From Vanrija pseudolonga (lineage: Eukaryota; Basidiomycota; Tremellomycetes; Trichosporonales; Trichosporonaceae): a DNA stretch of 64,000 nt. Below the pieces are notes generated by a model. It was given only the letters and a program-made list of their open reading frames with translations, searched no databases and had not been told where the DNA came from. This document shows positions 1 through 10,601 of the stretch, piece by piece; positions within the stretch are counted from its first letter, which is position 1; each line of letters opens with the position of its first letter. A program made the position numbers and the translations under genes. The stretch lies in contig NC_085851.1 in the NCBI RefSeq assembly GCF_020906515.1, positions 2,852,001-2,916,000 of the forward strand. The letters are read 5' to 3'.

Positions 1-163
1 GAGAGAGATTGCGCCTTGAGTTGTTCGGTCGGCCGGGTCGCCAGTCCGGCCCGCAGCATGGTTGACGGCGTGGAGACCCCAGATCTCCACCTCCCCACCA
101 CGAATTTCCAGCACCACTGACATCGCGTTCTTCGCTCTCTATCCATTTCACTACGACATCACC

Positions 164-936
164 ATGCCTCGCAGCCCGCTCACCTACGACGATGGCCCAA
201 TGGTCTGGGTACGTCCTATGTTAGTCCACAACGCTCACGCCAGGTCGACTGCGAGATGACGGGGCTGGACGTGGCCAACGACAGGATCATCGAGATCGCA
301 GTCATCATCACTGACGGGCACCTGAACCCCGTCGACGAGGGCATCAGTTACGTGATCAACACGCCGAAGGAGGTGCTGGACAAGTGGGTCGTCATCGTCG
401 TAGCGGCGTCCGAGCCGCGAGCCGGCACTGACCCCCCGCAGCATGAACGAGTGGTGTGTCAACCAGCACGGCAAGTCGGGCCTCACGCAGGCGTGCCTCG
501 ACTCGCCCCACTCATACGACGAGGTGACGGCCAAGGTCGTCGAGTACATCCAGCGCTGGATCCCAGAGCGCGGCGCGGGCCTGCTCGCCGGCAGCTCGGT
601 GCACGCCGACATGCGCTTTCTGCTCGTCGGCATGCCAGCCGTCATGGCGCACCTGTCGTACCGCATCGTCGACGTGTCGTCCGTCAAGGTGGGTTGTGTC
701 CTCTGGCATCATCAACCCTGCTCACTCGGCCTCAGGAAATCGCTCGGAGATGGTACCCCGCCCTCGTGCGCAAGGAGAAGGAGAGCCGCGCGGCCGAGTC
801 GTCGCACCGCGCGCTCGATGACATCCGCGCCAGCATCCGCGAGCTGCAGTTCTACCAGGATAACATCTTTGTGCCTATTGAGACTGGGCCCGCGCCCTCC
901 TCTCTGCGGGATACGGAGCTCAAGACGGCCGTCTAG
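164..936 (+). CDS. REX2: Oligoribonuclease (DEDDh 3'-5' exoribonuclease)
   Basis: Degrades short RNA oligonucleotides to mononucleotides; in fungi it acts in mitochondria and in RNA end trimming. Four exons (164-208, 244-383, 442-688, 736-936) join in frame to give 210 aa. Exon 2 opens with VDCEMTGLD (D17 and E19 of the DEDD site); exon 3 carries NEWCVNQHGKSGLT and GSSVHADMRFL; exon 4 has SSHRALDDI, the H-x4-D that closes the active site. The ATG at 164 is chosen because its short exon joins directly to the catalytic motif; I see no clear mitochondrial presequence ahead of it. The first intron is only 35 nt. The gene is convergent with the acetyltransferase gene, with 17 bp between the stops. 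Family call is secure; subcellular site is inferred. Confidence 0.93.
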
Positions 937-953
937 TATAGTAGTATTGTAGC

Positions 954-1797
954 CTACTCGAAGCTCTTGTAGACGACCACGGCGTCGACGTACTCCTCGG
1001 CGCCGTTCGGGCCCGTCCTGAGGCGGCCAGCCTTGGGGATGAGGCCGACACGCGAGAAGCCCAGCTTGTCCCACAGCTTGAGGGATGCAACGTTGTCTTG
1101 ATGGCGTTAGTGCGGGTCGGAATGGAGCAAGATACGTACTGCTGTAGACGAGGTTGAAGACCGACGACTTGTAACCCAGCTTGGGGGCGTACACGAGGAA
1201 GCTCTCCGCTAGCCCGTATCCGACCTTTCGTCCGCGCTGGGAGGGGGGGACAATGAAGCCAGCGTTGCAGTTCTGTCACGTCAGTATCGCAAGAGGATGG
1301 GTGGGGCGACGACGTACGTGGCTGCTCCGTCCTGGGTAGTTCGGCTTGCTGTGAAGGTTAGCACTGGACAAGCTACACCCATCCAGCCACTATACCTACA
1401 TGTAGTAGACACCACCGACAACCTCCTCCCATGATCGTCCAGCGCGCGCATCCTCCAGAGTCTTCAACGATGCGACGTCGACCGAAGCGGGCGAGACGAT
1501 GGCCACGATCGTCGTGGAGTTGAAGAAGTAGGCGACAAACTGCTCCCTCGTCATCTGGTCCTCTTGCGGGTACGTCTTGCCCTCTGTGAATGTTAGTCTC
1601 TGCAATGCCTGGCAAGCCTACTCACCCTCAATCTCCTTGTTGAAGATGTCAAACAGGTAGTCGATGAGCTCTTGTGGAGCGTCGGCGCCCTGCACGGGGT
1701 GTGTGGTGAGGACAAGGTCGCCGGGAAGCTTGTAGGACAGCACGGGGAGGGGGCCGCCAGAGCCCTGGGGCGCCTTGATTGCTCCGTAAGCGGACAT
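954..1797 (-). CDS. GNAT-family N-acetyltransferase, Mpr1-like
   Basis: Probable acetyl-CoA-dependent N-acetyltransferase related to yeast Mpr1, which acetylates toxic proline analogues and helps with oxidative stress. Reading from the ATG at 1797, the N-terminal part has KLPGDLVLTTHPVQ and FNKEIEG-KTYPQE, followed by a segment that includes SWEEVVGGVYYM. The GNAT core follows: the NYPGRSSH segment, NCNAGFIVPPSQRGRKVGYG (acetyl-CoA loop, R/Q-x-x-G-x-G/A) and the late motif NVASLKLWDKLGFSRVG. The protein ends KSFE before the stop at 954-956. At least four short introns are present. The substrate cannot be told from sequence. The promoter lies in 1798-2097, directly after the stop of the upstream regulator gene on the same strand. 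Confidence 0.82.
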
Positions 1798-2097
1798 GGT
1801 GTTGAGTAGTGGTTTAGTTTGTTCTGGATGAAGATGCAAGAGTTTGAGTGTTCGTTTTATAGTCGGCCGTTGCGTCAGTCGGGCCGAAGTGGAGTGAGGT
1901 CACTTTCAGGGTATGGTTTACAACCGGCTGGCCGGACTTGGCCGCAGGCAGTTTTTGCTACACAACCGGCCTACCTCACACGTCAACTGTCTACAAGATT
2001 TGCTTCTAGATGATGATATCTGTTCCAGGGTTGGGCTGGATACGTTGGCCTCGGCCTCACTATCGGGCTCGTGGAAACACAATAATCGCGCGAACAC
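1798..2097. other. Intergenic, promoter side of the acetyltransferase gene
   Basis: About 300 bp between the stop of the minus-strand regulator gene and the acetyltransferase start. It should hold the acetyltransferase promoter and the regulator's 3' end. I see no TATA box, RNA gene or repeat that I can defend. Confidence 0.5.
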
Positions 2098-4071
2098 TCA
2101 TACCTCGCGGTCAATCTGGGGCACGCCACCGCGGGACTCGAGCTGACGCTTGAGGGCCTCAAAGTGGTACTCTAGAGCTGGTTTGTCAGCAGCGCGCATG
2201 AGCTCCGACTCACCTGAACAAGGCCAAGTGGAGACCAGGCTATCGAGGGACTCGCAGACCATGCCAAGGAGTAACGTGACGTCGGTGTCAAACAGGTGAG
2301 GTGCTTGAGCGGCGAGCTTCACCGCGCTATTGGTGTAAGCGTTGTGATACCTTGCGCTGCACTCACGTGTATGCAATCGACAGGTACCACCAAGACCGGC
2401 TGGGATCCGGGCCATGATTGGGGCTCCTCGTCGCGGTTGGCTCAGCGGCAGTTAACGCAGCCTCTTGAGTTCGGAACCACCGACGGATTTCGAGGGAGGA
2501 GAGGTCACCCAGATGGCCCCGGGTTGCGAAGCCCCATTCCTTGGCTTTCCAGATGTATGCCTGGACGGAGGGGTCGTGGGGAAGCGTCTCGGCCGCTTTC
2601 TGAACCACATCGAGTTCCCCTAAAACATCGCGACGGGACTCGGCACTGAGTGAGTGGTTCGTGCCCCGGAACCTGGGAGACACATCAGCCTTGTCCATGT
2701 CCCTGTTTCGCACCAGAGACAAATGGCCTGATGGTACAGAGACCAAGGACTCTTCGAGCAGAGGATGGTTTCCGCCGCTTCGCCTTTCATCTTGACCGGG
2801 AATAACATGTCAAACTGCTCGTGTCAGCACATGAGGTTGTCTCTCTGTTTGGAATCACCTTTGTTGGATCGGCCGAGATCATATCCAGTGGCGGCTGGCC
2901 GGTTAACTGTCTCCATACGCACGCGTTGGCAGCCAATTGACTCAGAGTCCATCGCATCCGAAGAACTTCCTGCTGGCGAATGGACAGTGGCGTGATCTTC
3001 TCCGGCTCCACAGACGGCTGGCGCCCTTGAGGGTGATGAAACTTGGAAGGCCGGACGCGAGCCAGGTCGCCCTCGTCCCAAAAGGTGATGCACGCTTGGG
3101 CGCATGTGTCCATAAGCCCCATGGCTGCGGCTGCGCGAGCATGGTTCTGGTGGCCATGAGGCTGGAACTCGAATGCGACCAAGAGTAATGCTGCCTGTGC
3201 CAGGCCGGGGTCGCGGTATCCTTGCACGAGGTACTGATCGATGGCCTTGCTCGCCTGCTCGGCGTAGTGAAGTGCGCGAAGTTGCCCCTCACGAGTACGG
3301 CCATCCTGGATGAACGTGGTGTGGGACAGAATAGCAAGGACCACCGGCGGTCCCAATTGGCGTGAAAAGAAGCCTTCAAAGAAAAGCCCCTGGTAGAAGA
3401 AGTTGAACCAAAGGTTGCGATTCTCGAGGCTGCACGTGGTTAGAGGTGAGGTTGCGCTCGACTCACAAAGCTTTGCAGTGCTTGAGAACCGTTTGCTCGT
3501 TCATGGACTCGAATACTGCCGCAGACCATGTTCGGTGCACACTTGCAATTGTCGCTCGCGCCTCCGTGTTGGCGCTGCCCGGAGGCCATGGTGCAGTGCC
3601 GTGAGAAACGAGGGGATAGCCTCCGGAGGAGGCACCGCGATCGCTGGTGACCCAGTTGTTTTGGTGTTTTCGGTCCATTCGAATCATGGACGGAATTTGC
3701 CCTGCCATGAATCTCCGTGGGGCTCTGGGGAGTCTCCCAGACGACAGTCTGTGGAGGAGGGGTGGATTCTCCACGATGCTTCGGGGTTTGAGCCGCCCTT
3801 TCCGTTGTCAGTATGACCGACGCGCGTGTGAGAGTCTACACAGGGACTCACCTCCAGGCTCCTTGTCTGGACCTCGCCTCTTTATGAACGAATCGTAGGC
3901 GCATTTGAAGCCCTTCTTCTCACAGTTCACGCAACCTGGTCGTTCGCCACTGCACCTGATCTTCCGCGCGCGGCTGGGCGGAGGGTCATCAACTTTTGGC
4001 TCCAAAGGAGGAACATGGGTCGGCTTTGGAGGCTCACCAGTGCGTGCATGATATGAAGTTTGGTCGGTCAT
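2098..4071 (-). CDS. Fungal transcription factor with incomplete Zn2Cys6 cluster
   Basis: Probable nuclear regulator. From the ATG at 4071 a proline-rich stretch leads into ARKIRCSGERPGCVNCEKKG and FKCAYDSFIKRRGPDK: the second half of a Zn2Cys6 cluster (Cys 3-6) plus the basic tail. The first C-x2-C is absent; PPPSR runs straight into ARKIRC, and no splice choice I tried restores it. After an intron at about 3855 come a low-complexity linker and a region like the fungal_trans domain, with the segments LALHYAEQ-like helices, GLAQAALLLVAFEFQPHG, VWRQLTGQPPLDM and LFPVKMKGEAAETI. The last exon holds HLFDTDVTLLLGM and ends at 2098. About five introns. DNA binding may be weakened or lost; target genes are unknown. 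A longer in-frame start at 4206 exists but adds nothing family-like. Confidence 0.7.
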
Positions 4072-4926
4072 TCTTCCTCGCGCCGGATAGTGCCGAGTGA
4101 AGGGCCAACCTGCTGACCTCGCTTGTGGTCGCGGTGGACATTTGTTGGCTGGTTGTGTCTGTCGTGTTGTCGTGGAAGGGTGAATGTCAAAGAGAGACAA
4201 GGGCAAACGTCGAGCTTGAATCCAAAAGGGATGCGAGTGATCAGATGTTCATAAGTACCCTTACCAGACCTGTCGTCTAGTGGACTACCCCTCCCGGTCT
4301 GATCACTCAACAGGCCTTCCGTAAAGGACAGCGTGCGCGTCCAAGGCGAGAAGCTGTACACCCCTCGACTACAGCCTCCCTTCGGTCGCCCGCCGCCCGA
4401 AGCCCGTCGTATTGACCCCGTCGCAGGCTTCTACGCCCCGACATGCGCCCTCGAGGTGCCCCACCTACTCTATCACGCCCCATGTTGATGAGCGCGCCTC
4501 GCCCCTTGTGTTGATTCTCTCCACTTCCAGGTCACTTGCCTGTCGAGGAGCGCGAAGAGGGCACAGAGGGGCGTAGAAAGGCGAGTTAATGGCGACGCCC
4601 GAAACGGCTGGGATGATCATGCTCAAGGTCTGGACATTGATGGGATGGGGAGGGAAAGAAGAGCAACTGCGCAAAAGAGAGAGGGAGCTGCATGTGGGAC
4701 GTGGGAGAGGGGAGGTGGCCAGAGTGGAGGTTTCAGGCACCAGGCACCGCGCGCGCCCTGGACGCGTCTTGCCACCGCCCTCCACTCTGCTTGTCTTCCC
4801 CACAGTGACGCGTTGGATTTCTCTTGTCTTGCCACCACCTTCCTCGTCTTCCTTTCTTCACTTTACTCCACCCCCAACTCGCTCATCATCAGCCTCTGTC
4901 ACCTACCGCCGTCCTCTCACACCCAC
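4072..4926. other. Intergenic region between divergent genes
   Basis: About 850 bp between the regulator (leftward) and the chromodomain gene (rightward). It should hold both promoters. Pyrimidine-rich stretches near 4780-4900 lie just upstream of the chromodomain gene's start. Short open frames here overlap each other on both strands and lack coding bias. A stretch near 4270 looks like a tRNA D-arm but has no matching B box. Confidence 0.5.
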
Positions 4927-5860
4927 ATGTCAAGCGACGAGATCTTCTCTGTGGAAGCAATACTTGCAAAGTCGCTAGATCGCGCCCGTGGTCCTCACGG
5001 CACACTGGAATCTCACTACCTGGTGAGGTGGGAGGGCTACGGCCCCAGTGAAGACACATGGGAACCGCGCTCCAGCCTCTTGGTGGGGGCATCCGAGTCT
5101 GTACTAGAGTTTGACCGGATCAGTGAGTTGCTCAATCCATCCACCCTACCACCCTCAAATCTCACCGGCAGCAACGCCCTTCACTCTCCTCGACATGAGG
5201 GAACGTCGTCAAGAACCAGAATACCTCGTTCGCTATGGAGTTGCCACCAACGATATCGCCCCCTCGCCTTTGTATCAGAAGATGTGGCAAACAGAGCGTG
5301 ACCTCAAGAGGTCGCAATCCAAACGCGCCGTCACCGAGGCTATTCGAGAGCTTCGCGAAGCCAAAGGCCTCCCAACCACGCCTACTCGCCTTCCTCCAAG
5401 CAAACAGACATTGGCTAAATCGATTTCAGACCCTCCCACCAAAGGTAAGACTCTGTGATTTTACTACACGGTGGGGATGTTATGCTGATTTCGTAGCCGA
5501 CTTGCGAGGTGCCGTTATTACTGGAGCCCGGAGCTCAACTACCGGCAGGGGAACCCGCGTCTACGAGTACCTCGTGGGCTGGGGCATTAGCAGCCGGAAG
5601 CAACCTCAATGGCTCCCCTACGGATACCTCAAGCCCGTCTTCGGCGACAGGGTGGGTCGCGCCATTCACGACTTTCGCCGGCGTGAGGCTCAGTTGCAAT
5701 CAACTCCTCCGCCTGCAGGTGAGTTTGGGGGGTTATTTGTCCTTGAACTTGTCTGATCATGGCAGAGCCGTTGAGTGAATACGAGCTGCAGCGTCAACGC
5801 AACATTGCCGAGAACAGTTCCCTCATGCGCGAGCTGGGGCTGGATGCGGGCAGTGGGTAA
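4927..5860 (+). CDS. Chromodomain protein with degenerate chromo-like repeats
   Basis: Likely nuclear reader of methylated histone tails. Four exons (4927-5122, 5172-5444, 5497-5718, 5766-5860) give 261 aa. Residues about 4-50 form an HP1-type chromodomain: EIFSVEAIL, then YLVRWEGYGPSEDTWEP, which keeps the aromatic cage positions (F, W, Y). Exon 2 has a second chromo-like strand (EPEYLVRYG) and a basic linker. Exon 3 has a third (VYEYLVGWGISSRKQPQW), followed by a helix (GRAIHDFRRREAQL). The C-terminus, LSEYELQRQRNIAENSSLM then RELGLDAG, resembles the short helix near the N-terminus of Cmr1/WDR76 DNA-damage proteins (recalled likeness, not tested). No chromoshadow domain, SET domain or helicase follows, so it is neither a methyltransferase nor a CHD remodeller. 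Family call firm, role inferred. Confidence 0.85.
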
Positions 5861-6441
5861 GCCATTGCTCCGTTTTGCTCTGTGCTTTCTGCCTGCGGCT
5901 GCCCGAACAGTGCATGGTGTGTAGCTGTCAACTGATAGAGTATGCGTGTATGTTGTTGTATCATCGTTGTAGACGTCGTAGAGAGTGGAGGGAGTGGGCT
6001 TCGAAAGAAGTCAGGCACGACCGAAAAGGTCACATTGCCACAGTCAAGTGGCATACTATCCCCGCGGGATTTGTGGCACTTTTCCATTCACACGTCATTA
6101 AATGCCACAGACCACTCTAGCCAACAATTTTTTGACGTCGTTGGTGGGCGTGAGGCGTTGGGGAGGCGGAGGCAGGCGGGGACTGAGGGGTGTGAGCAAA
6201 GTTGGGAGGGGCCTTGAGGACGCATGCAGCACGACAGCACTCGACCAGTAGGAGGGGGCACTTGGAGCAAGCCCGGGTGTCTGCGGCTGGCAGGCGGTCC
6301 CTTTCAGAAAATACTTCTCTTCTTACCCATCCCAACTTCACTAAAAGGCAGATCCTTCAGGTCAGTACGAGGTTGTCCAGCCGTCCTGTTCGTGACAACT
6401 GACTGTTCGTCTCTATAGCCAACAAAAAAAACTTAGCAAAC
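5861..6441. promoter_or_regulatory. Upstream region of the SSB Hsp70 gene
   Basis: About 580 bp between two genes on the same strand. It should hold the 3' end of the chromodomain gene and the SSB promoter. The last 60 bp before the ATG contain pyrimidine runs and an A-rich leader, suiting a strongly expressed gene. I cannot define a perfect heat-shock element. No RNA gene seen. Confidence 0.45.
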
Positions 6442-7386
6442 ATGTCCGCCGACGACGTTTTCGAGGGTGCCATCGGCATTGGTATGTGTCGGCTCGAGCC
6501 CGTGTGTGTTTGGTTGGGGTGGTACTGACCTCATGCTCTTAGACCTTGGTACCACCTACTCGTGTGTTGGTGTCTGGGCCAACGACCGTGTTGAGGTGAG
6601 TGACGGGCGGTGGTCGTGGCGTCGTCGTTGTGTGCGCTGGATGCTAACTTGGAGCGCAGATCATCGCCAACGGTAAATCTTCCGCTTCGTGGGGCTGCGA
6701 CTTGAGACTAACATTGCTTCAGACCAGGGCAACCGTACCACCCCCTCGTACGTTGCCTTCACCGAGGGCGAGCGTCTCATCGGTGACGGTGAGTAGAGAG
6801 AGAGGGGCCGATTGTGGCTCTGTGGCGATCCAAAAGTTTTCTGACCCCGCTTCCAGCCGCCAAGAACCAGTCGGCCATGAACCCCCGCAACACTGTCTTC
6901 GACGCCAAGCGCCTTATCGGCCGCCGCTTCGACGACGCCGACGTCAAGAAGGACATCAAGCACTGGCCCTTCACCGTCGTTGACAAGGACGGCTCCCCCT
7001 ACATTGAGGTCGAGTACCTCAACGAGAAGAAGACCTTCTCGCCCCAGGAGATCTCCGCCATGGTCCTCACCAAGATGAAGGACGTTGCCGAGGCCAAGAT
7101 CGGCAAGGAGGTCAAGAAGGCCGTCGTTACGTAGGTTGGCTGAATTGTTGCAGCGCTGACATTTAGCGTCCCCGCCTACTTCAACGACTCGCAGCGTCTT
7201 GCTACCAAGGACGCCGGTGCCATCGCTGGCCTCGACGTTCTCCGTATCATCAACGAGCCCACCGCCGCCGCCATTGCCTACGGTCTTGACCAGAAGAGCA
7301 AGGAGGAGAAGACCGTCCTCATCTTCGACCTCGGAGGTGGAACTTTCGATGTCTCGCTCCTTACCATCACCGGTGGTGTCTTCGCC

Positions 7387-7430
<44 letters not shown>

Positions 7431-9095
7431 TGACAACACCCTCCTTGAGCACTTCAAGGCCGAGTTCAAGCGCAAGAACAAGCTCGACATCTCGGAGGAC
7501 CCCCGTGCTCTCCGTCGTCTCCGTTCGGCCTGTGAGCGTGCCAAGCGCACCCTCTCGTCGGTCACCCAGACCACCGTCGAGGTCGACTCGCTCTTCCAGG
7601 GCACCGACTTCTCGTCCAACATCACCCGTGCCCGTTTCGAGGAGATCAACGCCGCCGCCTTCAAGTCGACCGTTGACCCCGTCGAGAAGGTCCTCAAGGA
7701 CTCGAAGATCCCCGCCGCCAAGGTCGACGACATTGTCCTCGTCGGTGGCTCCACCCGTATCCCCAAGATCCAGTCGCTCGTCTCCGAGTTCTTCGGTGGC
7801 CGCCAGCTTAACAAGTCGATCAACCCCGACGAGGCCGTCGCCTACGGTGCCGCCGTCCAGGGTGCCGTCCTCACCGGCCAGGCTTCGGACAAGACTGCCG
7901 ACCTCCTCCTCCTCGACGTTGCTCCTCTCTCGCTCGGTGTCGCCATGCAGGGGTAAGTTGGGGTGTGGTAAGGTGTGTGGCATTTACTGATCCGACCCTT
8001 TCTTCCATTACGTAATCCTCAACTCTGAACTTGGCACCGCCACAACAGTGGTAAGTCTCAACTCCAACACTTCCTCAACCTTCCTTCACCTCCTCTACAC
8101 GTCTGGGACATCTACTGACGCGAATAAAAAGACTTGTTTGGTGTCGTCGTCCCAAGGAACACAGCCATTCCTACCAACAAGTCGCGCGTTTTCACCACCG
8201 TCGAGGACAACCAGACCACTGTGAGTTTTCCTCCCTTTTCTGGCCTTGTGCCTCTCTTCTCTTGTGCGAACGCAGCTGATTACGTAAGGTTACCTTCCCC
8301 GTCTACGAGTAAATTAATTTCCGCTGTTCTGGACGTCTGGGAGACTGGGAAGATGTCGAGGAGACGATTCTTGACGAGGAGGACGAGGTTGGGACGAGGT
8401 GCCACTTTGGTGGAACGACGGAAGCAAAATTGCTTCCGCCGCACTTCCGCCACAATCGATCCTCCTCCTGCCTCTATGTGTCTCCTCCATCTGCCGTCTC
8501 GGTCGTCCTCCTGTATACTTTGCTGACACAACACAGGGGCGAGCGTACCACCTGCAAGGACAACCGTCTTCTCGGCGAGTTCGAGCTCAACGGCATCCCC
8601 CCTATGCCCCGTGGCCAGGCCGAGCTCCTCACCACCTTCGAGGTCGACGCCAACGGTATCCTCAAGGTCACCGCTCAGGAGAAGTCGTCGGGCCGCAAGG
8701 CTAACATCACTATTTCGAACTCTGTTGGCAAGGTCAGCTAAGAATTCGGCGCGGGGGAACTGAGAGAGAGTATTGCTGACACGGCACAGCTCTCTGCCGA
8801 CGAGATTGACGCCATGATCAAGGACGCCGAGCAGTTCAAGGCCGCCGACCGTGACTACACTGCCCGCCACGAGGCCAAGTCGGACCTCGAGTCGTACCTC
8901 CACACCGTTGAGCAGCAGATCTCGTCGCCCGAGCTCGCTTCCAAGATCAAGCGCGGAGCCAAGGCCGCCATCGAGTCCGAGATCGCGAAGGCTCTCGAGC
9001 TCCTCGAGCAGGAGGACGCCACCACCGAGCAGTACAAGAAGTCGTCGCTCCTCCTCAAGCGTTCCATGCAGAAGGCTCTTTCTGGCGGTCGCTAA
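6442..9095 (+). CDS. SSB1: Ribosome-associated Hsp70 chaperone (Ssb type)
   Basis: Cytosolic Hsp70 that binds nascent chains at the ribosome exit with the RAC partners. Eleven exons give 614 aa (yeast Ssb1 is 613): 6442-6481, 6543-6595, 6660-6672 (13 nt), 6723-6788, 6857-7130, 7167-7952, 8049-8050 (2 nt), 8132-8220, 8289-8308 (20 nt), 8537-8732 and 8790-9095. The nucleotide-binding domain shows [15 protein letters not shown], the split [33 protein letters not shown] and [11 protein letters not shown]. The peptide-binding domain follows ([32 protein letters not shown]). The C-terminus ends KALSGGR with no EEVD tail, which separates Ssb from the Ssa group, as does [13 protein letters not shown] at the start. 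The intron at 8309-8536 (228 nt) is unusually long for this window. A long antisense reading frame across 6661-7983 is a by-product of codon bias. Confidence 0.96.
8049..8050 (+). other. Predicted 2-nt microexon of SSB
   Basis: Exon 6 ends CAG GG at 7952 and exon 8 starts ACTTG at 8132. Joining them directly breaks the frame, while the family needs Gly-Asp-Leu here. A TG pair at 8049-8050 sits between a perfect acceptor (CACAACAG) and a perfect donor (GTAAGT) and gives GGT GAC TTG. The full 11-exon sum is then an exact multiple of three. This is reasoned from sequence only. Confidence 0.6.
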
Positions 9096-10601
9096 GCCTT
9101 AGCAGGCCTGTATTATTGCTATATGCATTTTTCATGAGGGCAGCTGGTGTGTGGCAGGCCACCGAGCCGGGTCTGTTTGTGAGTTGATCTGTCCCGGCGT
9201 GTGCTCTAGGAGGCCACAGGACCACAACGTCAGGATAAACATGCCACAGCCTCGTTCGCTGTGGAAGTCTTGTACGCTGTTGACATGTATCGATCGTCAC
9301 ACTCGACTGGAACTCAGCTGTGCCACTCGCCACACTCTCCGCCTCTCAATTCCTTTTGCTTCCGCCTCCAACGACATCCATCCGTCTCGACGCTCTCACT
9401 CCTGCATCGCTACAACCTCCTCCCAACCCACCCCTGGTGCATGCTGCGATCCTCATCAACACAGCGCCTCGTGGTGGGACATCCGTTACCTACCAACTTC
9501 CCCTGCCCATTGTGCCGGCTGCCCATTGTGCCCGGCAGTCCGCTGGTAGGGCCTCGATCCCCGACCAGCTCTACGTCACGACAAAGACGTCGTCTTGATG
9601 CTGCTGGCCTGCTGGGTTGCCTGGGCACGCTACTGACCGTGCTGATATCAATCACCGGCGACAGGTCCCAGGCATTTCAAGGAACTGCCTCGCTCTCTAT
9701 CAGCCGATCAACCGCTCGCGATGCGCTGTGCATTGGGGTTATGCAAGGGCCAGGAATCAAAGTCAAGCCTGCTGTACAAGTGCGGCCTCGCAAGCCCTCC
9801 CACCACTTGTGCACTCGTGCGGACATCAAAGGGATGAGCTCGGGGCACCATTGATTAAACCGGATCAAGTCACGTGATATACGTCACTGGAACCAGATAA
9901 TACATTCACCCAGTTGCTCGATTGTCTGTCTTCCTCCACCCGACCCAGCACTCCACCCAGCACGCGCGAACGCGCTCGCGCGCGCACCCGCCCCCCAGTC
10001 TTCCCTTTGTCTGGTCATCTATCTCTCTCTCTCTCTCTCTTTCTCCCACTCATCCCACTCATCCGCCCACCCCTTCCTTCCATCAACCTGCCATTGGTTT
10101 GGCAACTTGATTCGATCTCGCTCCTCTCTTTCGTCACCGACCACCAGCGCGTGCTTGGTCCTGTCTGCCACCATCATCACCACCATTGTGCTGGACGGCC
10201 AAGTCGCCCGTTTCGTCCGTTTGAGTCGTCTTCCTCGCCACCAAGATCAACACTCCCTTCCCCCGCCACTTCCTTTCAGCCATCCACTCCACCACTCCTT
10301 CAAGGCGCCCAGTAGGTTCAATTGGCGGCTGCACTTGCTTCCGCTGACAGTGGCCTTCCCCCTCCCTCAGCACGTATCCTCCACCAGTCTCCCAGGCAAT
10401 CTTGCCTTCCTCGGCACCGAAGGCGGGGTTCTTGCTCCTATCGGCCTTCTGCAAGTCCTTTATCGTTTCATTCAGTGTTGTACGTTGCTGCTCGCCTAGA
10501 GTCGTTGGTGCTGATGTCAACAGGTATCCGGTTTTCCACCTGAGCTGCTGTCGACCGGTCCCCTCATCTCCGCCCACTTCGATCAAAATCCACCTCGTAT
10601 A
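9096..10601. promoter_or_regulatory. Long upstream region of the first unknown paralogue
   Basis: About 1.5 kb without a gene I can support. A perfect TCACGTGA palindrome (bHLH/Cbf1-type box) lies at 9870-9877. A CT repeat at 10021-10041 and further pyrimidine tracts look like a core promoter and 5' leader. From about 10040 to 10130 the sequence resembles 15029-15095 ahead of the second paralogue, including a shared TTGGCAACT and ATTCGAT-TCGCTC. A likely leader intron ends at a TCAACAG near 10524. Open frames in 9261-9854 lack coding bias. Confidence 0.5.

Noticed and set aside
4250-4335. tRNA-like stretch with GTCTAGTGGACTA
   Set aside because: No B box of GGTTCGA type and no acceptor stem pairing at the right spacing.
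6661-7983. 440-residue open frame antisense to SSB
   Set aside because: It mirrors the plus-strand codons with third-position G/C and is Gly/Val/Leu/Asp-rich without domains; the plus strand is a clear Hsp70.
9261-9854. 197-residue frame upstream of paralogue A
   Set aside because: Low-complexity Ser/Pro/Arg sequence, no third-position bias and competing frames on both strands.
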